Origin: Dasypus novemcinctus
Taxonomy: Eukaryota; Chordata; Mammalia; Cingulata; Dasypodidae
Assembly (NCBI RefSeq): GCF_030445035.2
Contig: NC_080699.1
Location: 11,904,001 to 11,968,000, forward strand
Reading direction: 5' to 3'
DNA length: 64,000 nucleotides
The translations under genes and the position numbers were made by a program. This document shows, one piece after another, positions 34,946 to 46,104 of this stretch (positions are counted from its first letter, which is position 1; the number at the start of each line of letters is the position of its first letter). The notes below the pieces were generated by a model. It saw only the letters and a list, made by a program, of their open reading frames with translations, had not been told where the DNA came from and searched no databases.

Positions 34946-35541
34946 ACATTAACAGTTTTTATCATAATTTTTTAAGAAAGTGAATGTTTTCTATTAGTTC
35001 TGAGTATTTTTAAGTTTACCATTAGCTTCCACATTTTGAGAAAACAACACATGTAAGCTCTTATTTCTATACTTCATCCTACCATCTTTAGGGAATCCAG
35101 TTAATATCTATTTCAACTTTACAATATTTTCATAAAAATATAGTATATGTGTGATTCTTTTTCAATTTGTTTCCAATGACCTTACACCTCAATCAAAATT
35201 TTCATTTTCCAAAAACATTGTAAAGAGCATTTGACACGCATGGTATACTTTCCACAATTTTTATTTTCTATTTTTTTCAATATTCCAAAGAGTTTAATCA
35301 TAACACAAAATCAATTAGTGGTCTTCTCATACAAGACTGTAAATTGAAGAATTTCTATCTACATTTAAACATATTTTTATGTGAACTGTGTCACCATTTA
35401 GCAAAATATTATATATAATTGAGAAGCTAGGTTATTATAAACTGAAAATATGTTACTTAAAAACAGGTAGAAAATTTAAAAAGTATATTTTTTGTTTACA
35501 CTATTTTGGTTGTTTATATTATTTTAACAAAATAGTTTTTA

Positions 35542-35652
35542 TTTTATTTTTATTTTTTTAAGGGTATAATCCAGGACTTTTATTTTTTTTTGTCTTTATT
35601 TTTTAATATTACATTAAAAAAATATTAGGTCCCCATATACCTCCCACCCCCT
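35542..35652 (-). mobile_element. Minute L1 3'-end insertion with two A-tails
   Basis: A perfect 13-bp duplication, aaaatagttttta, at 35,529-35,541 and 35,653-35,665 bounds a 111-bp minus-strand insert. Reading on minus: L1 3' UTR end ('taatgtaatattaaaaaata'), a first A-rich tail, about 18 bp of unrelated sequence ('gtcctggattataccctt'), then a second A-rich tail. This is the layout of a short 3' transduction. The L1 part matches the 3' UTRs at 8281 and 55,458. Confidence 0.7.
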
Positions 35653-35899
35653 AAAATAGTTTTTAATTAAGAAAATTAAAAGCCAACTCATAAAAGGCCA
35701 GGAATTAAGATGTACAAAGGACAATGGACAAAGATTATGTGCGGATATATTTAATTAATAAATAACTTCAACAAGAACACTTTGAATTCAAATGTTTACA
35801 TGAACCTCTCTTTTTTTTTAGCATAGAAATATTATAGGAAAATCATGCTCTGTGTTCACAGCATGTTATTTCTACTTTTTGCAAGGTTTAGAAAGAATT

Positions 35900-36105
35900 A
35901 TTTATACATTATTTCATTCACTTTTCATAATGACCCTCTAAGTTGGGTCCTATTTTTATTCTAATTTTTTCACAAATGAAGAAAATGAGGCCTGGAGAGG
36001 TTAAGTAACTTAACTAAGATTACATAGCTAGTAAGTGAGAGAGTGGAAATTTAGATTTAGGGTGGCTGATTAAGAGGCCAAGTACTTAACCACTATAATG
36101 CCCAG
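35900..36105 (+). repeat. MIR SINE 3' part
   Basis: Contains 'aatgaccctctaagttgggt', 'aaatgaagaaaatgaggcct', 'gagaggttaagtaacttaac', 'attacatagctagtaagtga'. Confidence 0.8.
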
Positions 36106-37542
36106 ATTCCTGTGATGAGGGGGCAAAATGAAGGGTAAGGTGGCAGAGAGGAGTCACATGGAAGAAAACCTGGATTAGAAGAGAGGTGAAAAGGAAGGGG
36201 TGGAACCCAACAGGGGCAGAACACGGAACAATAAGAGTCTTGGTAGAATTCAAAGAACAACTTAGGTTACCCATGAGTGGAAAGAGAAAACATATATGAA
36301 GACATATATTCTAATTAGGCAAACAGCTAGTTAAGGATTGTTACAGCCTCCTGGCTCCACATAGGAAACAGATATAGCATTGAGCCACATCCATATTCAA
36401 AGCACAAAACATTACAGCAGTGGGTATTTAGCAAGTGATAGATAATATATTGTTTTTGCTCAATGAAGTATAACCTATAAAATTTTCTGTAGAAGGCACT
36501 AAGTGTGAGTTCTAATTAGACTTTGGCAGCAAAATCAGGGTTAAATTAAGGACTAAAAAACAGTGTAAGATAATTTGCATCTAGGTATTTCTATTTTTTT
36601 AAACCTTATATTTATCAAGTTTATTTCTTAGGGATTTTTTTACCTATAGCCGATATATTCATTGAGTTTATTTGAGAATGTACATCTATTTCCTGCTTAC
36701 CTTGAATTAACACTGCATTAAAAATTGAACAAAATACGAAAACCTGCAGTTAGGACTTTAGTTTACTGCAGCATGACTAAGAGGGCTGAAGGCCAGGGCG
36801 TTACCAGGTCCTGTCTGCCTGCTAACCACCAGGCCTCACACAGCGGTAGTACCTTAGACAGTTACTGCAGTATTACCGCCATATAACGGACCCTTAACCT
36901 TGAAAAATCAGAAATATGCTGTCATCACAGTGGATTCTGGCAGGGTCATGACTAGGACATTCCCTGCGGGTGACAGGTTACGGAGAAACAGAACAAGGCA
37001 AGGAGTTAGCCCATCTTGAGAAATGCTCCTTAGCTAAGAGGGCTTTTCCCTATTCTAGTAACACCTGAGCCAAAGGGATGAGATGCCTTTAAGTCCTCTG
37101 GATGGGAGCCCCTTTCCCCTGGATAAAATATGGACAGACACAGCCAAAAGTGATATTCCTCTCAGACTCTACTTTTTCTTTGAACTTTGTGTCCAATTTT
37201 GATCGACCATTCTTTTCCTCTCTTTCTAAGTGATACAGTGTGGGGATCCCCAAAGTACAACTGAACCTAGATTAAAAACAATTTTTTTTCCAGAAATTTC
37301 AAAGGACTAATGTTAGAATTTTAGGGAAAATAAAAAATGCTGACTTGGAAAGATCTAAACCTTAAAAAGGATAGTGTTAAATTATCATACTCAAAAATCA
37401 CTAATCTTTGTTCTAATTAGCTTTTTAAAAGAAAGAAAAAAACACAAAAATTACTGTTGTGTGCTCCTGTGGGGGAGAAATTGAGTGTCGTTAAAAAAAT
37501 TATTCATATTACAAAATCTGAGGCAAAGATGAGGTACAGTAC

Positions 37543-37763
37543 CTGAAAAAGTCACTGCATGCTGCTAATACACAACGATGACATGGGATTATTTCATCTT
37601 TCATGATTATTTTGAAATCATAAAAGACATTTTGTTCTCGAAAATTCTGTAGTACACTTAAGATTTTCTGCCCATGATCTTCTGACACAAGGAAACTGTT
37701 TTTCTTCTCAGGTAGAATTCCATTACATGAGTTTTGTTGATTGGAATCATATGAATTATCCAT
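37543..37763 (-). CDS. KBTBD3: KBTBD3 first coding exon (N-terminus, start of BTB)
   Basis: This exon encodes residues 1-73 and two bases of codon 74, beginning MDNSYDSNQQ and ending at 'CVLAACSDFFR' where the BTB domain continues in the next exon. The start ATG (37,763-37,761) sits in a good context (A at -3, G at +4). The BTB domain begins around residue 43 ('NVFYDFKIIM'). Joined to 32,262-33,864 the coding length is 607 codons plus stop, agreeing with my recollection of about 608 residues in human. Just upstream on the minus strand are two possible acceptors, 'tattctag' (exon from 37,787) and 'aaaacag' (exon from 37,775). At least one non-coding 5' exon is therefore expected further right, most plausibly in the CpG island near 50.3 kb. 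Confidence 0.93.
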
Positions 37764-37787
37764 AGTCAGTTCCCACTGTTTTAAAAA

Positions 37788-38754
37788 CTAGAATAAAAAA
37801 AAATCACTCATGTAGTCAAGTCCTAATGAAATTTTCTCTAAAATTTGTCCTCTTAGTATCAATTATACAGAAATGCTTTCTCACATGATAAACATCTTTT
37901 TAAAAGAAAAGGTTTAACTTACAGAGGCTATAATATGAAGTTGAGACGTCTAAATCTTTATGAAATCTTAAATTTCAAAGAATGATTTGATCTGAGCTTC
38001 CAAATGATCCAATTCCTGTGTTCTCTGAGGCAGGACACGGTGATGTTGTCCTATGGCTGTGTGAATAAAAGGTTAACTCTAGACCTGGGCTATGTAAGCC
38101 TACCTGAAAATAATCTTGGTGTCCCATAGCACTGTTTCCTTGGAAAGAGCAGAGTTAAGATAAATGGGGAATGTTGTCTTTGGCTCTGACAGTAATTGTG
38201 TGGAATTCCACGTGGGATGGGGTAGCTATGCCTGGGCAAGTGGGCCTTGGGCCTACCCAAGAGTGATATGAAAATTTAGCGGGTAAAAGGGTTTGTGGCT
38301 TTTATACGTCATTGTGAACCCTTCCTCTACCGTCCCATCTGCACCTCTGCCACTCACCTGCCACAGAAACACACAGACATACAGACACAGACACTCACAC
38401 ACCCCTTACTTCTCATCTAGGGCGGCACTACATTTCTCACCGATCTGGATAAGGGAGCAAAAGAAGCTTTGTGTTCTGGCAATTGGCAGGTTTCCCAGTG
38501 AGAATATGGGAAAAATATGCTCTAACTGTATCTCTTGCCTTTCAAACTTCTATAAAGTTATGTAAAAGTAGTATTAAAGCCTCTTTGTGTCTCATGAATC
38601 TGATCTCCAATGAGAATCCATAACCAAACCTGTGCTGCTGTAGCCTGCTACATAGAAGATCTGTTGCTCAGACCAAAAGCTGGACACTGGAGAAGTAGTT
38701 CCAGCGGTCTGTAACACCAATCAAAGCTCCATTCTAAGACTGAGGCAACCTACT
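37788..38754. other. KBTBD3 5' intron, no repeats named
   Basis: This is the beginning of the large intron between the non-coding 5' exon(s) and the first coding exon. An AC-rich patch lies at about 38,365-38,402. No exon or named repeat was recognised. Confidence 0.5.
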
Positions 38755-38844
38755 ACTGCATTGTCCAATATGTAACCACTAACCACATTTGGCTACTTAA
38801 ATTTAAATTACTCAAAATTAAATAACATTAAAAATTCAGTTGCT
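38755..38844 (-). mobile_element. hAT-type transposon fragment
   Basis: 'tgcattgtccaatatgtaac' and 'ccacatttggctacttaaat' match one arm of the element at 17,546-17,762. Only the end remains before L1 sequence begins. Confidence 0.5.
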
Positions 38845-41800
38845 TGAATGAAAATAAAAATATAACCAATCAAAATTAGTGGAATGCTGCTAAAGCAATG
38901 TTGGGAAAACAATTTGTAGCATTATATGCTTATGTCAGAAAAGAATAAAGTTCTCACATTAATCATCTAAGCTCGCACCGAAAGGCACTAGAAAAAAGGA
39001 AAAAAATAAACTCATTGCAAGCAGAAGGAGCAAAATGATAAAAAGAGGAAATCTATAAAACTGAAAACAAAACAAACGAGAAAAATCAATGAAACAAGGA
39101 GCTTGTTCTTTAAAAGATCAAGAAAATGGACAAACTTTTAGAAGGATGGACAAAAAAGAGGGGCAACACAAATTACTAATGTTAGTAATAAAACAGTTTA
39201 CCACTACAGACATCAAAATGATAAAACACTACAAATAACTATATGCATGTAAATTTGATAACAGATGAAATGGAAAAATATCTCAAAAAATACAAACTAC
39301 CCTAACTCAATATTGAAATAATTTGATCAGTATCATAACTATAAAGGAAATTAAATTTATAATTAAAAATCTCCTGCAAAAGAAATCTCCAAGCCCAGAT
39401 AGCTTCACTGGAAAAGTCTACCAACTGTTTAAAGGAAAATTAACATAAAATTGTATAAAATCTCCTCTAAAGAATAGGAGAGAACACTTTCCCGCAATTT
39501 ATAAAGACAGTATTATTGTGATACCAAACTTAGATAAAGACAGTACAAATAGACAAAAAAAAGAATGAGTATCACAAATATAGATGCAAAAAATCTAAAC
39601 AAAATATTAGTAAATAGAATTCAGCAATGTATAAAAAGAATTATACAGTATGACTAAACAGAGTTTATTCCAGGGATGCAAGGCTGGTTCAATATTCAGA
39701 AATCAATTAACCTACCCTTTTAATAAGCTAAAGAAGAAAAACCAGATGATCATATCGATTGATGCAAAAAAGGCATTAAACAAAATTCAACATCCTTTCA
39801 TGAAAAACTTTCAGCAAACAACGAATAGAGGGGGAACTTCCTCAACTTAATAAAGGGAATATCTAAAAAAAAATTCTACAGGAAACATCATATCACGGTG
39901 AAAGACTTTTTCCAATAAGATCAGGAACAAGGAGAGGATGTTGGATCTTACTACTGCTACACATCATGGTACTGGAAGGTCTAGCCAGTATAGCATGGCA
40001 AAAGAAAAAAACACAAAAGACACACACATTGGAAGGGAGCAATAAAACTGTCTCCATTTGTAGATGATATGATGGTCAATGTAGAAAATACCAAGGAATC
40101 ACAAAGAAAAAAATATGCATGGAACTATCAAGTTCAGCAAAGTCACAGGATACAATTCAACATACATAAAATCAACTGTATTTCTCTATACTAGAAATGA
40201 ACACATGGAAATAAAAATTAAAGATGCAATACCATTTACAATTGCTTAAAAAGAAAAATAGAGAAATATTTAGATGTAAATCTTACATGTACAGGACTTT
40301 TCTGCTGAAATCTACAAATTGCTGATGAAATAAATTAACGATCTACTTAACTGGAGAGACATACTGTATACATGGATTGGAAGACTTAACATAGTAATGA
40401 TGTCAATCCTCCTTAAAGTGGTATACAGGTTTAACACAACTCCTATAAAAAACCTTGCAAAATTTTTGTATATACAGGCAAGATTATACTCAAATTTTAT
40501 ATAGAAAGATAAAGGAACTAGAGTGACTAAAACAATCTTGAAAACAAAGACTCAGTGGGAAAAATCAGTCTACTTATTTCAAGTCTTAAAAAGATACAGT
40601 AAAGTTAAGCAGACTTGGCCCAGTGGTTAGGGCATCTGTCTACCACATGGGAGGTCCGCGGTTCAAACCCTGGGCCTCCCTGACCGGTGTGGAGCCGGCC
40701 CATGCGCAGTGCTGATGCGCGCAAGGAGTGCCCTGCCACACAGGGGTCCCCCCGCGTGGGGGAGCCGCATGCGCAAGGAGTGCACCCCGTAAGGAGAGCT
40801 GCCCAGCACGAAAGAAAGTGCAGCCTGCCCAGGAATGGTGCCACACACACGGAGAGCTGACACACAAGATGACGCAACAAAAAGAAACCCAGATTCCTGT
40901 GTGGCTGACAACAACAGAAGTGGACAAAGAAGAAGACTCGGCAAATAGACACAGAACAGATAACCTGGGCGGGAGGGGGGAAGGGGAGAGAAATAAATAA
41001 ATAAATAAATCTTTAAAAAAAAAGATACAGTAAATAAGACTATGTGGAGTTGGTTGAAGGGTAGACACAGAGATCAACTGGACAGAACAGAAGAGCCCAC
41101 GTGAATACAGCCAGTTTTTTGACAAAGGTACAAAGCAATTCAATGGACGAAGGATAATCTTTTCAACAAATGACATAGAAGCAACTGGATATCCATAGGC
41201 AAAAAAATGAAAACTTAAAATTCACTTTATACAAAAACTAATTCAAAGTATATTATAGATTTAAATGTAAAACATAAAACTATAAAGAAAATCTTCCTGA
41301 TCAGGGGCTAGTCAATGAATTCTTAGATATGATATCAAAAGCATGATGCATATAATCCATAAAAGAAAAAAAATGATAGGCAGCATTACATCAAAACTGA
41401 AAACTTTTCTTCTGTGAAAGACCCTGCTAAGAGGATGAAAAACAAGGTACAGACTAAGAGAAAATATTTGTAAACCATATATCTGACTCATACCTAGAAT
41501 ATATAAAGACATTTCAAAACTCAACAGTATAAACCAAACGATCCATTTTAAAATCTGGCAAAAAATCATGAGACATTTCAGCAAAGAAATGGCAAATAAG
41601 CACATGAAAAGATGTTCAACATCATTAGCAGGAAAATGAAAATTAAGATTACAATGAGATATCACTACACACCTATCAGAATGGTTAAAATTAAAAACTA
41701 GTGATAACACCACAGGCAAGGGTGAAGAAATTGTATCTTGAATACATTGATGGTATTAATTGGCTAATGGAAATATTTTGGCAGTTTCTTTAAAAGCTGA

Positions 41801-42480
41801 ACATTCACTTACTAAATGACCTAGCAAACAAACACCTGGCCATTTGCCCCAGAAAAAAGCAAACTTAACGTGTGCAGAAAAACCTGTACATGAATTTTCA
41901 TAGCAGCTTTAGTTGGATAGCCAAAAATTGGAAACCACCCAAATATCCTCCAATAGGTAAACTGTTAAACAAACTGTGTTATAGCTATAGAGTAAAATAC
42001 TATTTACCAATAGAAAGGATCAAACTGTTAATACATATAACAAATTAAATCTCAGGGTGTTATAATGAATGAAAAAGCCAATCTCAAAAGGATACATACT
42101 GTATGATTCCATTTATGTAACTTTCTCAAAATGACAAAATTATAAAAGAGATGGGAAACAGATTAATGGCTGCCAGGGATTGGGAAAGGTAAGAGGTAGG
42201 GGCAGGCATGACTATAAAGGGTAGCACGGAGATTTTTGTAGTGATCTGTAGTGATATGTCTTGATTATGATGATGGTTACACAAATCTACACATGATAAA
42301 ATGATATGGAACTATATACACACATTGCACCAATGTCAAAGTCTCTTGTTTTGATTTTGTACTGTAATTAGGTAAGATATAACCATTGGGGGAAACTGGA
42401 TGAAGGGTATATGGTACCTCTCTGTACTATCTTTGCAACTTCCTTGAGTATCTATAATTATTTTAGAATAAGAATTAGAA
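38845..42480 (+). mobile_element. Old L1 LINE, ORF2 and 3' UTR, split by a SINE
   Basis: ORF2 text is recognisable throughout: 'gaatgctgctaaagcaatgt', 'ttccagggatgcaaggctgg', 'ttcaatattcagaaatcaat', 'ttgatgcaaaaaaggcatta', 'ctactgctacacatcatggt', then the 3' end 'atatggtacctctctgtact' and 'ttagaataagaattagaa', a typical L1M 3' terminus. Frame is broken many times. The long DAS-SINE at 40,605-41,018 interrupts it. Confidence 0.88.
40605..41018 (+). mobile_element. Long DAS-SINE inside the L1
   Basis: Clean full-length copy: tRNA-derived head with box A ('cttggcccagtggttagggc') and box B ('gcggttcaaaccctggg'), GC-rich body and an (AAAT)n/CTTTAAA tail. A perfect 16-bp duplication, aaaaagatacagtaaa, lies at 40,589-40,604 and 41,019-41,034. 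The word 'gcgcaaggagtgc' occurs twice in the body (40,719 and 40,771). The frames of 178, 115, 93 and 90 codons on both strands are artefacts of a body poor in stop codons. Confidence 0.93.
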
Positions 42481-43184
42481 GAAAAAAGATAATGAAATAT
42501 CAATTCAATTAAAAATTATTTTGGTATTTCACTTTTGTTCTTGTTCAAAACACTTAAAAAATGAAAACAAAAAACAAAAATCTCAAAAACATCATTTCAG
42601 TTTGGGTATAAATTTGTTTCTCAAGTATTTTAAAACAACTTAAAAATAAACAAAACAGAGACTATCAAAAGGATAAAAAACCTGAACTTTTGATGACTCT
42701 GCATAGGGACATCTATTTTGAGAATATCAATTTAAAAAATGTCAACCATAAACAAATTTTAATTAATTTCCTGTCGTTAAAAACATGCATGCTACTTGGA
42801 CCTTGTGTTGGATTGTCAATTATTGAAGTTCATGATTCATGAATAAGAACTGAACCCAATGATATAAGTATAAAGTAATTTTTTTCTTTGAAGATTAACA
42901 AAAACTTTACTAGAAAATTTCAAGTATCCTAAAATATTAGCATAATAAATAGCTATTCATTTTTATAAAGTGGTTAAAAGATAAAGCCTGCCATGACAGA
43001 ATGACAAATACAGAATGACAAAACTGTGAAGCTGCAATTTCCATTTCTTAAATTGGTTTGAGTAAATATTTACTTATTTTGCAAAAATAAAGAACATGGT
43101 CATCAATTGTAATTAACGTATCACACCAATATAAGATGTTATTAATATGGGAAAATGAGAGGGGGAGGGAGGGGTATATGGGTG
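42481..43184. other. A/T-rich KBTBD3 intron DNA
   Basis: No exon or named repeat recognised. Confidence 0.45.
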
Positions 43185-43195
43185 TCCCCTACATT

Positions 43196-43592
43196 AAAAA
43201 AATTATTTATTTCTCTCCCCTCCCCCCCCAGGTGTCTGTTCTCTGTGTCTATTTGCTGCATCTTCTTTGTCCACTTTTGTTTTGTCAGCGGCACAGGAAT
43301 ATGTGTTTCTTTTTTGTTGCATCATCTTGTTATGTCAGTTCTCTGTGTGGGCGGCGCTATTCTTGGGCAGGCTGCAATTCCTTTCGCACTGGGCGGCTCT
43401 CCTTATGGGGGCGCACTCCTTGCGCATGGGGCTCCCCTACGTGGGGAACACCCCTGCGTGGCACGGCACTCCTTGCACGCATCAGCACTTGCATGGGCCA
43501 GCGCCACACGGGTCAAGGAGGCCCGGGGTTTGAACCGTGGACCTCCCATGTGGTAGACGGATGCCCCAACCACTGGGCCAAGTCCACCACCC
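43196..43592 (-). mobile_element. Long DAS-SINE, minus strand
   Basis: Displayed from tail ('attatttatttctctcccct') to head ('gggccaagtccaccaccctc'). A perfect 11-bp duplication, tcccctacatt, lies at 43,185-43,195 and 43,593-43,603. Frames up to 162 codons here are SINE body. Confidence 0.9.
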
Positions 43593-43603
43593 TCCCCTAC
43601 ATT

Positions 43604-44069
43604 TTTGATGTAACTTTTCTGTAGTCTAAAACTTCTTTAAAAATAAAGTTAAAATAAAATTTAATAAACATGGGATTTGGAGAGAGGAACATAGCTGTAA
43701 ATGGACCATCACTTACTTGTGATTCTCTCTCTGAGCTTTGGCTTTCTCACCTAGGAAGGTGGCACACCTATCACATTGGATGCTTAAATGATATCATGAA
43801 TATTAAATGAATGTTTGCAAGTGGTATATAAACATTAACAATTAAAACCAACAATATCTTATACATTTAGCCAGTAACATCATTTACTGAAAGAAGGCCA
43901 CTGTGGCTGAAGTACAGTGAATAAGAATGTCAGGAGATAGGGCTGCAGAAAGCAGGTGTTTCCTCATGTAGAATCCTACAAGTCACAAGGAATTAACATT
44001 TTATTTTACATGCCAATAGGAACTACTGAAGACTTTAAACTGGACCATGACATGATCTGATTTATTTTA
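43604..44069. other. KBTBD3 intron DNA, unassigned
   Basis: A MIR-like trace ('acttacttgtgattctctct', 'gctttggctttctcaccta') lies near 43,710-43,760; otherwise nothing recognised. Confidence 0.4.
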
Positions 44070-44444
44070 TTTTTTATTTTTTTAAAGATTTATTTATTTA
44101 TTTAATTTCCCTCCCTCCCCCGGTTGTCTGTTCTCTGTGTCTATTTGCTGCGTCTTGTTTCTTTGTCCGCTTCTGTTGTCGTCAGTGGCATGGGAAGTGT
44201 GGGCGGCGCCATTCCTGGGCAGGCTGCTCTTTCTTTTCACGCTGGGTGGCTTTCCTCACAGGTGCACTCCTTGCGCATGGGGCTCCCCCACGCGGGGGAC
44301 ACCCTTGCGTGGCACGGCACTCCTTGCGTGTATCAGCACTGCGCATGGCCAGCTCCACACGGGTCAAGGAGGCCCGGGGTTTGAACCACGGACCTCCCAT
44401 ATGGTAGACGGACGCCCTAACCACTGGGCCAAAGTCCGTTTCCC
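44070..44444 (-). mobile_element. Long DAS-SINE, minus strand
   Basis: Tail 'ttaaagatttatttatttat' to head 'ccactgggccaaagtccgtt'. Slightly shorter than its sisters: the 'cacaggaatctgtgtttctt'-like part between the two body halves is deleted near 44,190. No perfect duplication was found. Confidence 0.85.
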
Positions 44445-44515
44445 AGAGTAGATCTTATATGGAGGTCCTGTTCTAGATACCGGGGACACAGCCAAAACAA
44501 TACAGACAATGTTCT

Positions 44516-44924
44516 TGTCTTAGTTTGCCAGGGCTGTTCTGACAAATATCCACAAACTGGTTGGCTTAAATGACAGGAATTTATTGACCTACAGTTTGGA
44601 GGCTCGAAGTCCAAATTCAAGGTATGCAAGGTCATGCTTTCTCCAAAGTCTGTACCCTTCTGATGGTAACCTATTGGCCATCTATCACTGCCTCTCTCAC
44701 ATGGCAACGCATCTCCTCCTTCTTCTGTGGCTTCTACTCCCCCTGCTCAGTTGTTTCTGTCTTAATATCCCATCCTTATAGGGATTCCAGTCATATTGGA
44801 TTAAGACCACCCTAATTCAATCTGGTATCTTCAAAGATTCTATTTACAAAGGTGTCCACGCCCACAGGACCAGGGGTTAGGTCTTGAACTCATCTTTGTG
44901 GGAGACATGATTCAGTCTACTACA
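44516..44924 (-). mobile_element. MaLR-type LTR, minus strand
   Basis: Displayed start 'tgtcttagtttgccagggct', AATAAA complement 'aatttattgacc', end 'ttcagtctactaca'. Flanks are gttct (44,511-44,515) and gttcc (44,925-44,929), a 4 of 5 match. This resembles the mammal-wide MLT1 group. Confidence 0.7.
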
Positions 44925-44929
44925 GTTCC

Positions 44930-45194
44930 CCACTCCACTGAACACACACCTATCTACTCCTTCTCCTACATCAACTTCTCCCACTCTGCTGGACCATTGC
45001 CATCAGAATACAAATTCTAATACCTTCCATCTTAAATCTCAAGCAGACAAAAATCTATCCTTTGATCTTTTATTGCCCTCTAGCTACCATCCCATTTCTC
45101 TACGCTGTAATCCAGGAAAACTCCTAAAGAGCAGTCTATGATAGTGTCACCTCCTTTGACTGAAACCTACTGAGATCAAGTTTCTTCTCTTTTA
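44930..45194. other. KBTBD3 intron DNA, unassigned
   Basis: No exon or named repeat recognised. Confidence 0.4.
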
Positions 45195-45199
45195 CCCTA

Positions 45200-46099
45200 A
45201 GTGATGGTTTGAAGCTTTATGTAAATCCAGAAAAGCATGTTCTTAAATTTAACCCATTTCTGTGGGTATGAACCCATTGTAAGTAGGACTTTTTGATGGG
45301 ACTACTCCAATTAAAGTGTGAACCACAGGGAAGCGAACTTGGCCCAGTAGTTAGGGCATCCGTCTACCACACGGGAGGTCTGCGGTTCAAACCCCCGGGC
45401 CTCCTTGACCCGTGTGGAGCTGGCCCACGCGCAGTGCTGATGTGCCCAAGAAGTGCTGTGCCACGCAGGGGTGTTCCCCACGTAGGGGAGCCCCATGCAC
45501 AAGGAGTACGCCCCGTAAGGAGGGCTGCCCAGGGCGGAAAAAAGTGCAGCCTGCTCAGGAATGGTGCTGCACACACGGAGAGCTGACACAAGATGACACA
45601 ACAAAAAAAGAAACACAGATTCCCGTGCTGCTGACAACAGAAGAGGACAAAGAAGACGACGCAGCAAATGGACACAGAGCCCAGATAACTGGGGGGGGGG
45701 GGGGGAGGGGGAAGGGGAGAGAAATAAATAAATCTGTAAAAAAAAAAAAGTGTGAATCACGTCATATAGGATGGATCTTAATTTTCTTACTGGAGTTCTT
45801 TATAAACAGAATAAATAGAGAGGGAGAGAAAGAGAGAGAGAGAAAGTCATGGAAGCAAGAGGATGAAAGCAATGAAACCCAGAAGAGAAGGGAGAGACCA
45901 GCAGATACTGCCATGTACCTTGCCATGTGGCAGAGGAGCCAAGGATCACCAGCAGTCAGTCTTCAGGAAAAAAGCATCACCTTGATGATGCCTTGATTTT
46001 GACATTTTTATGACCTCTAATTGTAAGCTAATAAATTCTCCTTGTTTAAACCAACCCATTTAATGGTATCTGCTTTGAGCAGCCTAGGAAACTGAAACA
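45200..46099 (+). mobile_element. MaLR-type LTR split by a DAS-SINE
   Basis: LTR text is 45,200-45,326 and 45,761-46,099 ('agaaaagcatgttcttaaat', 'gacctctaattgtaagctaa', 'ataaattctccttgtttaaa', end 'ggaaactgaaaca'). A 5-bp duplication, cccta, lies at 45,195-45,199 and 46,100-46,104. A GA-rich microsatellite lies at about 45,815-45,845. The SINE at 45,327-45,746 inserted later. Confidence 0.75.
45327..45746 (+). mobile_element. Long DAS-SINE inside an LTR
   Basis: Head 'gcgaacttggcccagtagtt', box B 'tgcggttcaaacccccggg', body and tail, with a long G run at about 45,690-45,705. Duplication aaagtgtgaaccac (45,313-45,326) versus aaagtgtgaatcac (45,747-45,760), one mismatch. Its frames (up to 194 codons, running into LTR sequence) are not genes. 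Confidence 0.9.
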
Positions 46100-46104
46100 C
46101 CCTA

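Larger units (their letters stand above)
33865..37542 (-). other. KBTBD3: KBTBD3 intron between the two coding exons
   Basis: The intron is bounded by donor 'ttcag|gtactg' at 37,543/37,542 and acceptor 'ttgcag|ggctat' at 33,865/33,864. The split arginine codon (AG|G) confirms phase 2. It contains two MIR remnants and a tiny L1 3' end (listed separately); the rest is A/T-rich with nothing else recognised. Confidence 0.85.

Noticed and set aside
45412..45996. A 194-codon open frame
   Set aside because: It runs through a long DAS-SINE and then LTR sequence. The same kind of frame appears in every long SINE copy on both strands.
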